From NCBI GenBank assembly GCA_017446775.1, contig JAFSQE010000015.1, positions 1 through 64,000 on the forward strand: DNA of 64,000 nucleotides. Reading direction: 5' to 3'. Origin of the DNA: Bacteroidales bacterium (lineage in GTDB: Bacteria > Bacteroidota > Bacteroidia > Bacteroidales > UBA932). Within the stretch, counting starts at the first letter, position 1, and each line of letters begins with the position of its first letter. Below the pieces are notes generated by a model. The model searched no databases. It was not told the DNA's origin and saw only the letters and a program-made list of their open reading frames with translations. Shown piece after piece: positions 51,799 through 59,708 of the stretch. A program made the position numbers and the translations under genes.

Positions 51799-52593
51799 AT
51801 GAATGTAATGATAACCGGTGCGGCGGGCGGTCTTGGACGGGCCATGGCATGCGAATGCGGACGCCGCGGATATGATTTGTTCCTCACCGATATAAACGAC
51901 AAGGGTCTTGCGCCGCTTAAAACAGGGCTGGAGAGGCAGTTTGGGGTGAATGTAACTACCCTGGCAAGCAATCTTACCAGTCCAGCCAGTTTGGATTCCC
52001 TAATGGCAGAAGTCGACCGCCGAGGCATCTTATTCGACATGTTGCTGAACGTAGCCGGAGTAGACGACGAAGGGGCATTTGTCGAGATGGACAGGGAAAA
52101 GGTGGTGGGCATTGCAGCCATCAACGATGTGGCCACGCTCCGCATCACGCACTCCGTCCTGCAACGCAGACGCCCCGGCAGCAAGTTTGCCATAGTATTC
52201 GTCTCCAGCATGGCATCGCAGTTCCCCATACCGCTCAAGGCGACTTATGCTGCCTCAAAACGGTTTTTGCTGGACTTTGCGGAGGCTCTCCACGCAGAAC
52301 TAAAGCCATCCGGAGTCAATGTCCTGGCACTCTGCCCCGGAGGCATGGCCACCAAAGATTCCGTAATCAAAGCCATTGAAGTTCAGGGATTGGGCGGTGC
52401 GGTGACCACCAACCATATGGAATTGCTCACCAGACGCACCATAGACCGAGTGCTCAAGGGTAAGACTGTTTATATCCCCGGCGCCTGGAACCGCACTTTT
52501 GCATTTTTCGGCAAGATAGTGCCCCGCAGGGTTATAGCGTCCTATCTTTACAAAAGATGGGACAAGGCCCAGGCTAAATGGCTTAAGGGGTAA
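51799..52593 (+). CDS. Short-chain dehydrogenase/reductase
   Basis: 264 residues: MITGAAGGLGRAMACE (cofactor loop), NVAGVDDEG in place of NNAG, catalytic Ser in FVSSMASQF and the YAASK pair. The C-terminal tail is basic and hydrophobic (FFGKIVPRRVIASYLYKRWDKAQ), as in membrane-associated DltE/YqjQ-like SDRs. ATG 51799 is preferred over an in-frame TTG at 51790 that directly follows the previous stop. It shares only the general fold with the SDR upstream, so it is not a recent duplicate. It converges on folP with a 4-base gap. Confidence 0.85.
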   Translation: MNVMITGAAGGLGRAMACECGRRGYDLFLTDINDKGLAPLKTGLERQFGVNVTTLASNLTSPASLDSLMAEVDRRGILFDMLLNVAGVDDEGAFVEMDREKVVGIAAINDVATLRITHSVLQRRRPGSKFAIVFVSSMASQFPIPLKATYAASKRFLLDFAEALHAELKPSGVNVLALCPGGMATKDSVIKAIEVQGLGGAVTTNHMELLTRRTIDRVLKGKTVYIPGAWNRTFAFFGKIVPRRVIASYLYKRWDKAQAKWLKG

Positions 52594-52597
52594 TGTC

Positions 52598-53392
52598 TTA
52601 GAAAGACAGATCTGCCACGTCGTGGCAGCGGAGCCAGGTGGCGCCGCGAGCGACGGCGATATTCTGAAGACGTCGGGTCTCGGCAAGGGTCCCGGCGTCT
52701 TCTGGTTTTGTACCCTGGCGCTCGTAGGTCATCCGCTTGCGGGAGATCCCGGCCAGGATTTCGCGGCCGAAGCCCAGAAATTCGTCCTGCCGCTCCAGCA
52801 GCTCCAGATTCTGCTCCACGTCCTTGCCAAAGCCGTAGCCGGGATCCAGTATCCAGTCGCTGATTCCGGCCGCCGCAGCCCGCTTCTCAAACGCACGGAA
52901 GAAGCGCTTCACGTTGTCCACCACGTCCTCACCGGCCTTTGCGCGAATCAGTATCCTGAGCCGCTGCCCGGCAATCGCCGGCGGGTTGAGGTTGTGCATC
53001 GCGATGTAGGGCAGATTCAGCTTGGCCACCAGCGGCAGCAGCGCGGCATCGGACTGCCCGGCGGTGATGTCATTCACTATGAACGGTCCGATGATATCGT
53101 ATGAGCGCTGAACTATTTCAGAAGAGAATGTATCGATGGAGAACGTCTGTCCGCCGAATCGGTCCCTGACAATCTTCAGCATCGGCTCCAGCCGCCGCCA
53201 CTCCTCAGCCACTCCGGGATAAGTGCTCCCCGGCCTTGAAGAGCACGCCCCGATATCCACCACATCCGCTCCGTCAGAGAACAACTTTTGCGTACGCGCG
53301 GCGAACTCCTCCGCTCCGCTGACCCTGCTCCCTGCAAAAAACGAATCGCCGTTGACATTCACGATGCCCATTATCTTGATTCGGGGTGCCAT
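52598..53392 (-). CDS. folP: Dihydropteroate synthase (divergent loops)
   Basis: Joins p-aminobenzoate to hydroxymethyl-dihydropterin diphosphate in folate synthesis; the sulfonamide target. 264 residues: MGIVNVNGDSFFAGSR, GADVVDIGACSSRPGS, FSIDTFSSEIVQRS, NDITAG, and C-terminal LAGISRKRMTY. The first loop reads NVNGDSF where nearly all family members have NVTPDSF, and the second loop has ACSSRPG for GESTRPG. ATG 53392 is chosen because the conserved sequence starts there and a perfect -7 box (53419-53426) lies just upstream of it. Confidence 0.93.
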   Translation of the reverse strand: MAPRIKIMGIVNVNGDSFFAGSRVSGAEEFAARTQKLFSDGADVVDIGACSSRPGSTYPGVAEEWRRLEPMLKIVRDRFGGQTFSIDTFSSEIVQRSYDIIGPFIVNDITAGQSDAALLPLVAKLNLPYIAMHNLNPPAIAGQRLRILIRAKAGEDVVDNVKRFFRAFEKRAAAAGISDWILDPGYGFGKDVEQNLELLERQDEFLGFGREILAGISRKRMTYERQGTKPEDAGTLAETRRLQNIAVARGATWLRCHDVADLSF

Positions 53393-53410
53393 ATTATCCA
53401 AACAATTAAG

Positions 53411-53418
53411 TATATTTG
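53411..53418 (+). promoter_or_regulatory. -7 box of tmk
   Basis: TATATTTG, a perfect box; the predicted leader is about 24 bases to ATG 53446. No clear -33 element. It abuts the folP box on the other strand so that together 53411-53426 form TATATTTG-CAAAGATA. Confidence 0.65.
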
Positions 53419-53426
53419 CAAAGATA
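53419..53426 (-). promoter_or_regulatory. -7 box of folP
   Basis: TATCTTTG on the minus strand, a perfect box; the predicted leader is about 23 bases to ATG 53392. Each of the two facing boxes lies where the other polymerase would start, so the two promoters should be mutually exclusive. Confidence 0.65.
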
Positions 53427-53445
53427 CACAAAAAGCGACGCGAAT

Positions 53446-54114
53446 ATGCTGATAGTTCTCGAAGGATTGGACGGTGCGGGCAAGTCCACACAACTCAAGA
53501 TGCTCTGCAATTATCTCGAAGAGAAGGGCGAGAGGCTCAGGTATCTCCATTTTCCGAGATACGACGCACCGGTGTTCGGCGAGCTGATTTCCAACTTCCT
53601 GAAAGGGGAATACGGCGATAACGAGTCGGTGCATCCTCAGTTGGTGGCGCTGCTGTTTGCAGAGGACCGGCACGCCGCGGCAGAACAGATCAACTGTTGG
53701 CTGGGCGAAGGTTACACTGTGGTGCTGGACCGCTATGTGTACAGCAATATCGCATTCCAGACAGCCAAGTTAAAAGACCGGGAGAAGGCCCTCAAGCTGC
53801 GCGAGTGGATATTCGATTTGGAGTACAATACTTTCAAGATACCCAAACCCGACTTGAATCTCTTCCTGGATGTCCCCATCGACTTTGTGGAGAGCGAACT
53901 CAGGCACGAGCGCAGCGGCAGCGACCGCGACTATCTTCAGGGGAAGCAGGACATCCATGAGGCCGATATCGAATTCCAGAAGAAGGTGCGTGCCGTGTAC
54001 CGCGAATGCTGCGAGAAAGACAGCAACTTCATAAGGATAGACTGTGCTGACCCCGCTACGGGCGCAATCCTGCCGCCGCAGCCCATCTTTGAAATGATCA
54101 AGCGCAAACTATGA
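53446..54114 (+). CDS. tmk: Thymidylate kinase
   Basis: Phosphorylates dTMP to dTDP. 222 residues: P-loop EGLDGAGKSTQLK near residue 5, DRYVYSNIAFQ (DRY motif) near residue 90 and a lid region with HERSGSDRDY. It begins at ATG 53446, just after the tmk promoter. Its end overlaps the DoxX-type gene start by four bases (ATGA), indicating coupling. It converts the nucleotide whose synthesis needs folate, and the folate gene folP is divergent to it. Confidence 0.95.
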   Translation: MLIVLEGLDGAGKSTQLKMLCNYLEEKGERLRYLHFPRYDAPVFGELISNFLKGEYGDNESVHPQLVALLFAEDRHAAAEQINCWLGEGYTVVLDRYVYSNIAFQTAKLKDREKALKLREWIFDLEYNTFKIPKPDLNLFLDVPIDFVESELRHERSGSDRDYLQGKQDIHEADIEFQKKVRAVYRECCEKDSNFIRIDCADPATGAILPPQPIFEMIKRKL

Positions 54115-55310
54115 AGCATCTGGTGCGCTTTTGCAGGCTGATAGTTGGCCTGGTATTCCTTTTCTCTGGCTTTGTAAAGCTTCTCTCTCCGGTGGGTACA
54201 TCCTTGATAATCAAGGAGTATTTTGTTGCATTACACATAGGCTTTATGACCCCGGTGGCTCTGGTGGCGGGCATTGTGCTCGCATCGCTGGAGTTTTTGA
54301 CGGCGGTGGCCCTGCTTCTGCGCCTGCGGTTCCGCCTTGCCGCATGGATTGCGCTGATACTGGTTTCGATATTCACCCTTCTCACACTTTACCTGGCAAT
54401 CTTCAATCCCATATCAGATTGCGGTTGCTTTGGCGAAGCGATACATCTTACCAACTGGCAGACCTTTTTCAAGAATCTGATACTGCTGCCATGCGCTATT
54501 GTGATATTCATCTGGCGCAAAGCAGTATCCGAGTTCAGCAAACCGGCGCTGGAGCTGGTTTTTCTGGGGTTGTTCGCCCTTTTGGATGCTGCCGTGCTGC
54601 TGCAGACCTTCCTATGGGCTCCGATTGCAGAGTTTACAGATTACAGGGTGGGCTACGAGATACGTCAGACCCCCGCGCAGAGTTCTGGTGAGATATATGA
54701 GACGGTATTTGTCTATGAGAAAGACGGCGTGCAGCAGACATTCCCGCTGGATAACCTGCCAGATTCTGCATGGATGTTTGTAGAGGCGGTAACGACCAAA
54801 AAAGCGCCTGGGAGCGAACCTTCCGGGGTTGACTTTTTTGTCGAAGCCCCCGACGGAAGCGACATTTCTGGCGACCTGCTCTTGCGCCGCGACCTGCTGC
54901 TGATGACTATCTACCATCCCGACAGATTCTTTAAACGGCATACCACAGCCCAGATAGTGCAGATAAAAGAGGCGGCAGAAAAGCAAGGTCTGGACTTTGT
55001 GCTTGTGGCGTCGGACAACATTGGCGGCCTGATAGATGACTGCCCCGTTAACCGTGCCGATTTAAAGTTGCTGATGACTATGAACCGCAGCAACGGCGGG
55101 GTAATGCTGCTGGATGAAGGGACGATTATGCGCAAATGGACATTTATACGTGCCGTGAAGGGCGATGCCGACTTTTGCGGTGGGAAGGACCCGGAACTGA
55201 CGCTGCTTATGTCGCTGAACCGTCAGAGGATGTCTTTGGAAATCGCACTGGTGGCGTTTATTCTGATCTGTCTTGCAAAATTCATAGTTTTTTACAAAAA
55301 GAAAGAGTAA
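54111..55310 (+). CDS. DoxX/MauE-type membrane protein with C-terminal extracytoplasmic domain
   Basis: 399 residues. The N-terminal half has four membrane helices in the DoxX/MauE arrangement (CRLIVGLVFLFSGFVKLLSP, YFVALHIGFMTPVALVAGIVLASLEFL and others), with the redox-linked motif DCGCFGEAIHLTNWQTFFKN between helices 3 and 4. A soluble region of about 190 residues and a final helix follow (IALVAFILICLAKFIVFY). Relatives supply or relay disulfide or electron equivalents; the partner here is unknown. It is translationally coupled to tmk. yraN starts two bases downstream. Confidence 0.8.
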   Translation: MKHLVRFCRLIVGLVFLFSGFVKLLSPVGTSLIIKEYFVALHIGFMTPVALVAGIVLASLEFLTAVALLLRLRFRLAAWIALILVSIFTLLTLYLAIFNPISDCGCFGEAIHLTNWQTFFKNLILLPCAIVIFIWRKAVSEFSKPALELVFLGLFALLDAAVLLQTFLWAPIAEFTDYRVGYEIRQTPAQSSGEIYETVFVYEKDGVQQTFPLDNLPDSAWMFVEAVTTKKAPGSEPSGVDFFVEAPDGSDISGDLLLRRDLLLMTIYHPDRFFKRHTTAQIVQIKEAAEKQGLDFVLVASDNIGGLIDDCPVNRADLKLLMTMNRSNGGVMLLDEGTIMRKWTFIRAVKGDADFCGGKDPELTLLMSLNRQRMSLEIALVAFILICLAKFIVFYKKKE

Positions 55311-55312
55311 AA

Positions 55313-55678
55313 ATGAACGGTAGAGGAGCGTTGGGAAGAAGGGGAGAGGATGCCGCTTTGGAGTACCTGCAGCGATGCGGGTTGCATCTGCTTTGGCGCA
55401 ACTGGCATGCCGGCCACCTGGAGATCGATCTGATTATGGAGGATGCCTCAAGCGTGCGGATCGTGGAGGTGAAGACACTGCAGGCGGCAGACGGATTCGA
55501 CCCTGCAGAAAATGTGACCAGGGATAAGAGACTGAAGCTGATTCGCGCCGCCAGGGCGTTCTATGGTGCCCATCCCACCCAGAAAGAAATAAAGTTTGAT
55601 GTAGTTGCAGTGCTTTTTGACGGCGAAAGGTTATTGGAGGTGAATTACATTCCCGATGCCTTCGACGCACTGGGGTAG
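55313..55678 (+). CDS. YraN/UPF0102 family endonuclease-like protein
   Basis: 121 residues: GRRGEDAALEYLQRCG near the N-terminus, HLEIDLIMEDASSVRIVEVKT (the Holliday-junction-resolvase-like Glu/Asp/E-x-K core) and VTRDKRLKLIRAARAF. UPF0102 proteins have this nuclease fold and no settled biochemical role. ATG 55313 follows the DoxX-type stop by two bases. Confidence 0.92.
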   Translation: MNGRGALGRRGEDAALEYLQRCGLHLLWRNWHAGHLEIDLIMEDASSVRIVEVKTLQAADGFDPAENVTRDKRLKLIRAARAFYGAHPTQKEIKFDVVAVLFDGERLLEVNYIPDAFDALG

Positions 55679-55695
55679 AGCTGTTGTAAAATTGA

Positions 55696-55725
55696 GAGGC
55701 CGGCACCCTTTCGGGCCCCGGCCTC
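55696..55725. terminator. G+C-rich hairpin between convergent yraN and uvrD, with an orphan leader
   Basis: GAGGCCGG (55696-55703) pairs with CCGGCCTC (55718-55725), and an inner CCC/GGG pair closes a four-base loop; read from the minus strand the loop is GAAA, a stable GNRA tetraloop. There is no long T-run. It may terminate both genes. To its right, CTTAACCATAACCTAAACT followed by ATG and a stop after five codons (55749-55763) looks like the 5' leader of a Bacteroidetes mRNA with no gene attached. Confidence 0.55.
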
Positions 55726-55791
55726 CTACCTTAACCATAACCTAAACTATGAAAAATTCGAAATGAAATGTGGCAAATTCTGTGCCGCAAA

Positions 55792-58260
55792 TCATTCGCA
55801 TATCCTCAATTTTGCAAATTTCAGCAGAAGTTTTTTCTCTTCGCCCGCATCGGTTACAAATATCGCCTTGGCGCTGGACCCTTCGCCCTCTATGCTGTGG
55901 ATGGTGCCGAATCCGAAAATGTTGTGCTCTACCCGCATCCCCGCGCGAATCATTTCCGGGCGGGATGGCTTGAAATCTGCCGATGGGGTATGCTTTGCCG
56001 CTCTTACAGGCGGTTGGGCAGCCCTGGGTGAGGGTACAGGCCGGCTGTTTGTGGGCTTGTTCCATTGCGACTGCTCTCCTGCAGCCTGCCTGCCCCACTG
56101 CGGCTGGCCTGTAGCCGGCTTGTTCCACTGTGGCCGTTGTGCCGGAGCCTGTTTGGCCCAGGGCATCGATCCGGCTGCAGATGTCGTTCTGATGCCGGGA
56201 CCAAAATCGTCGAAAGCGCTGGAGCCGGGTATGTCTCCATCGAGATACTGCCGGTCTATCTCCTTCACAAAGCGGCTCACCTGGTTGAACTCCTCCTTGC
56301 CGTATCGGTGGCGGATGGATGCAAACGAGATGGTCACCTCTTTCTTGGCGCGGGTTATCGCCACGTAGAACAGCCGCCGCTCCTCTTCTATGTCGGTGGG
56401 GGTGATGTCGCTGCCGGAGGGGAAGAGGTTCTCTTCCAGCCCGGCGATGTAGACATAAGGATACTCCAGACCCTTTGAAGAGTGCACCGTCATAAGGCTG
56501 ATGCGGTTGTCGTCGCCACCTTCGTCGTCGCTCTTCTCCGATGCAGAGAGCAGGGTGAAATTCTCGATATAGTCAGAAAGGGTTATCACATCGTCTGGCG
56601 AAGCCATGTCCTCCCCGGTCTCGGTATCGTAAAACCTGCGCTGCTGCGCTTCGTCTTCGCAGAACTGCTTGATGCCGTTGAACAGCTCCTGTACGTTCTC
56701 CAGCCGGTCTTTCTCCTCTTTGCCCTGCTGCATCTGGAGATAAGAAAGCATGCCGCTTTTGAGCCCGATCTCTGCCGCCAGGGAAGAGGCATCGGTGGTG
56801 GTGGCGCGCTCTGACATGCCATATATCATGGTGCCGAACTCGCGAAGGCGGGCAATCGCCCCAGTCTTCAGCCCGGCTTTAAGAAGGTCGCCCTCCGGCA
56901 GCATGGCCGCTTCCAGCAATGATGCCTGTGCCGCTTCTGCCGCGCTTTCCAGGCAGGCGATAGAGGTTGCTCCGATGCCTCGGGCGGGGAGATTGATGAC
57001 CCGTCGGAAGGCTTCGTTGTCTTTTGGATTTATCACCAGCCGGAAATAGGCCACCATATCCTTTACCTCGGCTCGGTCGAAGAACGACGTGCCGGAAACC
57101 ACGTGGCAGGGGAGATTCTGCTTGCGCAGCGCCTCTTCCAGCACACGGCTCTGGGCGTTGGTGCGGTAGAGTACGGCAAAATCGCTGTAGGGCGCCTTGT
57201 CGCGGTATATCGTACGCTTTATGGAAGATGCGATTGCGTGCCCCTCCTCAAAATCGCTGGCAGCGTTTATCAGGTGGATCTTCTCGCCCTGACCGCCGTT
57301 TGACCAGCAGACCTTCTTGATGCGGTTCTTGTTGCGGTCTATCAGGCTGTTGGCGGCATTTACTATGGTCTGGGTAGAGCGGTAGTTCTGCTCCAGCCTT
57401 ATAATCTTTGATTCTGGATAATCCTTCTGGAAGTTGAGGATGTTCTCTATCCGGGCGCCGCGGAAACTGTATATGCTCTGGCTGTCGTCGCCCACCACAC
57501 ACAGGTTGTGGTGCACCGACGCAAGTTTTTTCAGAATCAGGTACTGTGCGTAGTTGGTGTCCTGATACTCATCCACCAGGATATATCTGAACCGGTCGCG
57601 GATTGCATCCAGCGCCACGGCATGGTCGCGGAACAGGATGTTGGTATTAAGCAGCAGGTCGTCGAAATCCATCGCGCCGGAGGCCTTGCACTTTGCTGCG
57701 TAGAGGGTGTAGATCTCGTGCAGCCGGGGTCTGCCGGCCGAGGTGTCTTCGCCGCGGTAGATAGCATTGTTGGCATAGGAGCCTGCGGTAAGCAGGTCGT
57801 TCTTGGCATTGGAGATGCGGGCGGCCACAGAACTTGGCTTGTAGGTCTTGTCGTCGAGGTTCAGCTCTTTGATGCACTTTGTTATGGCCGATTTGGTGTC
57901 GGCGGCATCGTATATGGTGAACTGTCTGGGATAGCCAAGCAGGTCTGCGTATTCCCGTAAGAAACGTACAAAAACAGAGTGGAAGGTCCCCATCCAGATG
58001 CGGGAGGCGCTTCTTTCGCCCACCAGCGCAGAGATGCGCTCTTTCATCTCGCCCGCTGCCTTCTTGGTAAAGGTGAGCGCCAGGATGCGGTATGGCTCCA
58101 CGCCGCTGCTGATTATGTTGGCAAGCCTGCAGGTCAGCACGCGCGTCTTGCCGCTACCCGCCCCGGCCACTATCAAAAGCGGCCCTTCAATGCTCTCTAC
58201 AGCCACCCGCTGGGCGTCGTTGAGCCCGCGTAAAATCTCTTCGTTGCCACTAAAGTTCAT
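55792..58260 (-). CDS. uvrD: UvrD/PcrA-type ATP-dependent DNA helicase
   Basis: Superfamily 1A 3'-5' helicase for excision and mismatch repair; 822 residues from ATG 58260. Motifs: Q-motif and GLNDAQRVAV, Walker A in VAGAGSGKTRVLTCRLAN, DEYQDTNYAQY, GDDSQSIYSFRGA, EQNYRST, VMTVHSSKGLEYPYVYI-like LMTVHSSKGLEYP and VAITRAKKEV. Before the C-terminal Tudor-like domain (GMRVEHNIFGFGTIHSIEG) lies a low-complexity linker with repeated PQW/SQW-N-K-P units. An upstream in-frame TTG at 58335 is rejected because the -7 box (58265-58272) lies after it. Confidence 0.95.
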   Translation of the reverse strand: MNFSGNEEILRGLNDAQRVAVESIEGPLLIVAGAGSGKTRVLTCRLANIISSGVEPYRILALTFTKKAAGEMKERISALVGERSASRIWMGTFHSVFVRFLREYADLLGYPRQFTIYDAADTKSAITKCIKELNLDDKTYKPSSVAARISNAKNDLLTAGSYANNAIYRGEDTSAGRPRLHEIYTLYAAKCKASGAMDFDDLLLNTNILFRDHAVALDAIRDRFRYILVDEYQDTNYAQYLILKKLASVHHNLCVVGDDSQSIYSFRGARIENILNFQKDYPESKIIRLEQNYRSTQTIVNAANSLIDRNKNRIKKVCWSNGGQGEKIHLINAASDFEEGHAIASSIKRTIYRDKAPYSDFAVLYRTNAQSRVLEEALRKQNLPCHVVSGTSFFDRAEVKDMVAYFRLVINPKDNEAFRRVINLPARGIGATSIACLESAAEAAQASLLEAAMLPEGDLLKAGLKTGAIARLREFGTMIYGMSERATTTDASSLAAEIGLKSGMLSYLQMQQGKEEKDRLENVQELFNGIKQFCEDEAQQRRFYDTETGEDMASPDDVITLSDYIENFTLLSASEKSDDEGGDDNRISLMTVHSSKGLEYPYVYIAGLEENLFPSGSDITPTDIEEERRLFYVAITRAKKEVTISFASIRHRYGKEEFNQVSRFVKEIDRQYLDGDIPGSSAFDDFGPGIRTTSAAGSMPWAKQAPAQRPQWNKPATGQPQWGRQAAGEQSQWNKPTNSRPVPSPRAAQPPVRAAKHTPSADFKPSRPEMIRAGMRVEHNIFGFGTIHSIEGEGSSAKAIFVTDAGEEKKLLLKFAKLRICE

Positions 58261-58264
58261 ACCG

Positions 58265-58272
58265 CAAAAATA
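58265..58272 (-). promoter_or_regulatory. -7 box of uvrD
   Basis: TATTTTTG on the minus strand, a perfect box. Its last base is only 4 bases before the ATG at 58260, so the predicted transcript starts at or next to the start codon (leaderless). Confidence 0.55.
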
Positions 58273-58296
58273 ATTTAAAAACCGAAATAAAATGGG

Positions 58297-58304
58297 TATA
58301 TTTG
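58297..58304 (+). promoter_or_regulatory. -7 box of the nqr operon
   Basis: TATATTTG, a perfect box with a T-rich segment at the -33 position (58274-58276) but no TTTG. The predicted leader to nqrA is about 43 bases, the longest of the mRNA leaders predicted in this window. Confidence 0.65.
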
Positions 58305-58350
58305 CGCGCGTTTTTTTAGGAAATTTTCTTATCAATAAATAACTCTAATA

Positions 58351-59706
58351 ATGTCAGAACACATCAGATTGAAAAAGGGGCTGGACATACCTCTTGCAGG
58401 TAAAGCCCCCGCTAAAATCGCAGAGACTGTTGATCCTGACCTTGTTGCCGTAAAACCCACCGATTTCAAAGCCCTGGTGCCCAAGCTCGCCGTCAAGGAG
58501 GGCGACAGCGTCAAGGCCGGTGACGTTTTGTTCGTAGACAAGTTGCGTCCGGCAGTACGTTTCTGTTCTCCCTGCAGCGGTGTGGTCCAGCAGATTGTCC
58601 GTGGCGACAAGCGCAAGCTTCTGGCTGTGGTTGTCAAGGCCGGCAAAGATCAGCAGAGTGTGAAGTACGATGCTGTGGATTGTTCCAGGCTGGACAAGCA
58701 GCAAATGACCGAAGTGTTGCAGGAGAGAGGCCTGTGGCCAATGATTAAACAACGCCCCTACGGCATTATTGCAAACGGCGAGGATACCCCCAAGAGCATT
58801 TTCGTGTCTGCAATGTACACCGCGCCGCTCGCTCCCGATGCCGACTTTATCATGGAAGGCCAGATGGAGAACCTGCAGGAGGGTATCAATGCCCTCGGCC
58901 GTCTCACCAAGGGTGGCGTGCACTTCAGCATGGCTGCAGCCGCAGAGGCCGGCAGCGCAATGCACAATCTCAGCGGTGTGATTTTCCACACCTTCGACGG
59001 CCCGCACCCGGCAGGCAACGTCGGCGTACAGATCAACCATATCTCTCCCATCAACAAGGGTGAGGTTGTATGGACGGTGGATCTGCTCTCGCTGGCTGCC
59101 ATCGGCCGCTGCCTGCGCACCGGCGAGTACGACGTGACCCGTCTGGTAGCAGTCACCGGACCCGCAGCAAAACAGCCCTGCTATGTAAAGGGCGTGCAGG
59201 GAATGAGCCTGGCTGCGGTTGCCAAATATGCAGAAGAGGGTAACGTCCGCTTTGTCAGCGGTGACGTCCTCACCGGCGAGAATGTCGGTGCAGACGGTTT
59301 CCTTGGCTACTACGACAATCAGGTAACCCTGCTCAAAGAGGGCGATTATTACGAGCTGCTGGGGTGGATCAAGCCGTTCCGCTGCAGCAAGTTCAGCTTC
59401 TCGCACCTCTACTGGTCGTGGCTCGCAGGCAGGAAGAAAACCTACAAGCTGGACACCAACACCAACGGCGGCCCCCGCGCCTTCGTGGTGAGCGATGTCT
59501 ACGGCAAGGTTCTCCCTATGGACATCCTTCCGGTATACCTGCTCAAGGCCTGCATGGCAAAGGATATTGAAAAAATGGAAAACCTGGGTATATACGAAGT
59601 CATCCCGGAGGATTTCGCGCTCTGCGAGTTTGTATGTCCTTCCAAGATTGAGATCCAGAAGATTCTCGGCGACGGTATAGACCTTATGTTAAAGGAGATG
59701 GCATAG
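58351..59706 (+). CDS. nqrA: Na+-translocating NADH:quinone oxidoreductase subunit A
   Basis: 451 residues, the expected size. The N-terminus IRLKKGLDIPLAGKAPAKI and the biotinyl-like segment VKEGDSVKAGDVLF are typical, and so are the central GPHPAGNVGVQINHISPI and the C-terminal CPSKIEIQKILGDGIDLMLKEMA. NqrA is the peripheral, cytoplasmic subunit that contacts the quinone region. First gene of a six-gene operon; nqrB follows after two bases. Confidence 0.97.
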   Translation: MSEHIRLKKGLDIPLAGKAPAKIAETVDPDLVAVKPTDFKALVPKLAVKEGDSVKAGDVLFVDKLRPAVRFCSPCSGVVQQIVRGDKRKLLAVVVKAGKDQQSVKYDAVDCSRLDKQQMTEVLQERGLWPMIKQRPYGIIANGEDTPKSIFVSAMYTAPLAPDADFIMEGQMENLQEGINALGRLTKGGVHFSMAAAAEAGSAMHNLSGVIFHTFDGPHPAGNVGVQINHISPINKGEVVWTVDLLSLAAIGRCLRTGEYDVTRLVAVTGPAAKQPCYVKGVQGMSLAAVAKYAEEGNVRFVSGDVLTGENVGADGFLGYYDNQVTLLKEGDYYELLGWIKPFRCSKFSFSHLYWSWLAGRKKTYKLDTNTNGGPRAFVVSDVYGKVLPMDILPVYLLKACMAKDIEKMENLGIYEVIPEDFALCEFVCPSKIEIQKILGDGIDLMLKEMA

Positions 59707-59708
59707 TT

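Noticed and set aside
53393-53491. N-terminal extension of FolP
   Set aside because: It would read through both promoter boxes and into the divergent tmk gene; the family starts at the MAPRIKIMG segment.
58261-58335. N-terminal extension of UvrD from an upstream TTG
   Set aside because: The extension covers the -7 box and is not family-like; conserved sequence starts at ATG 58260.
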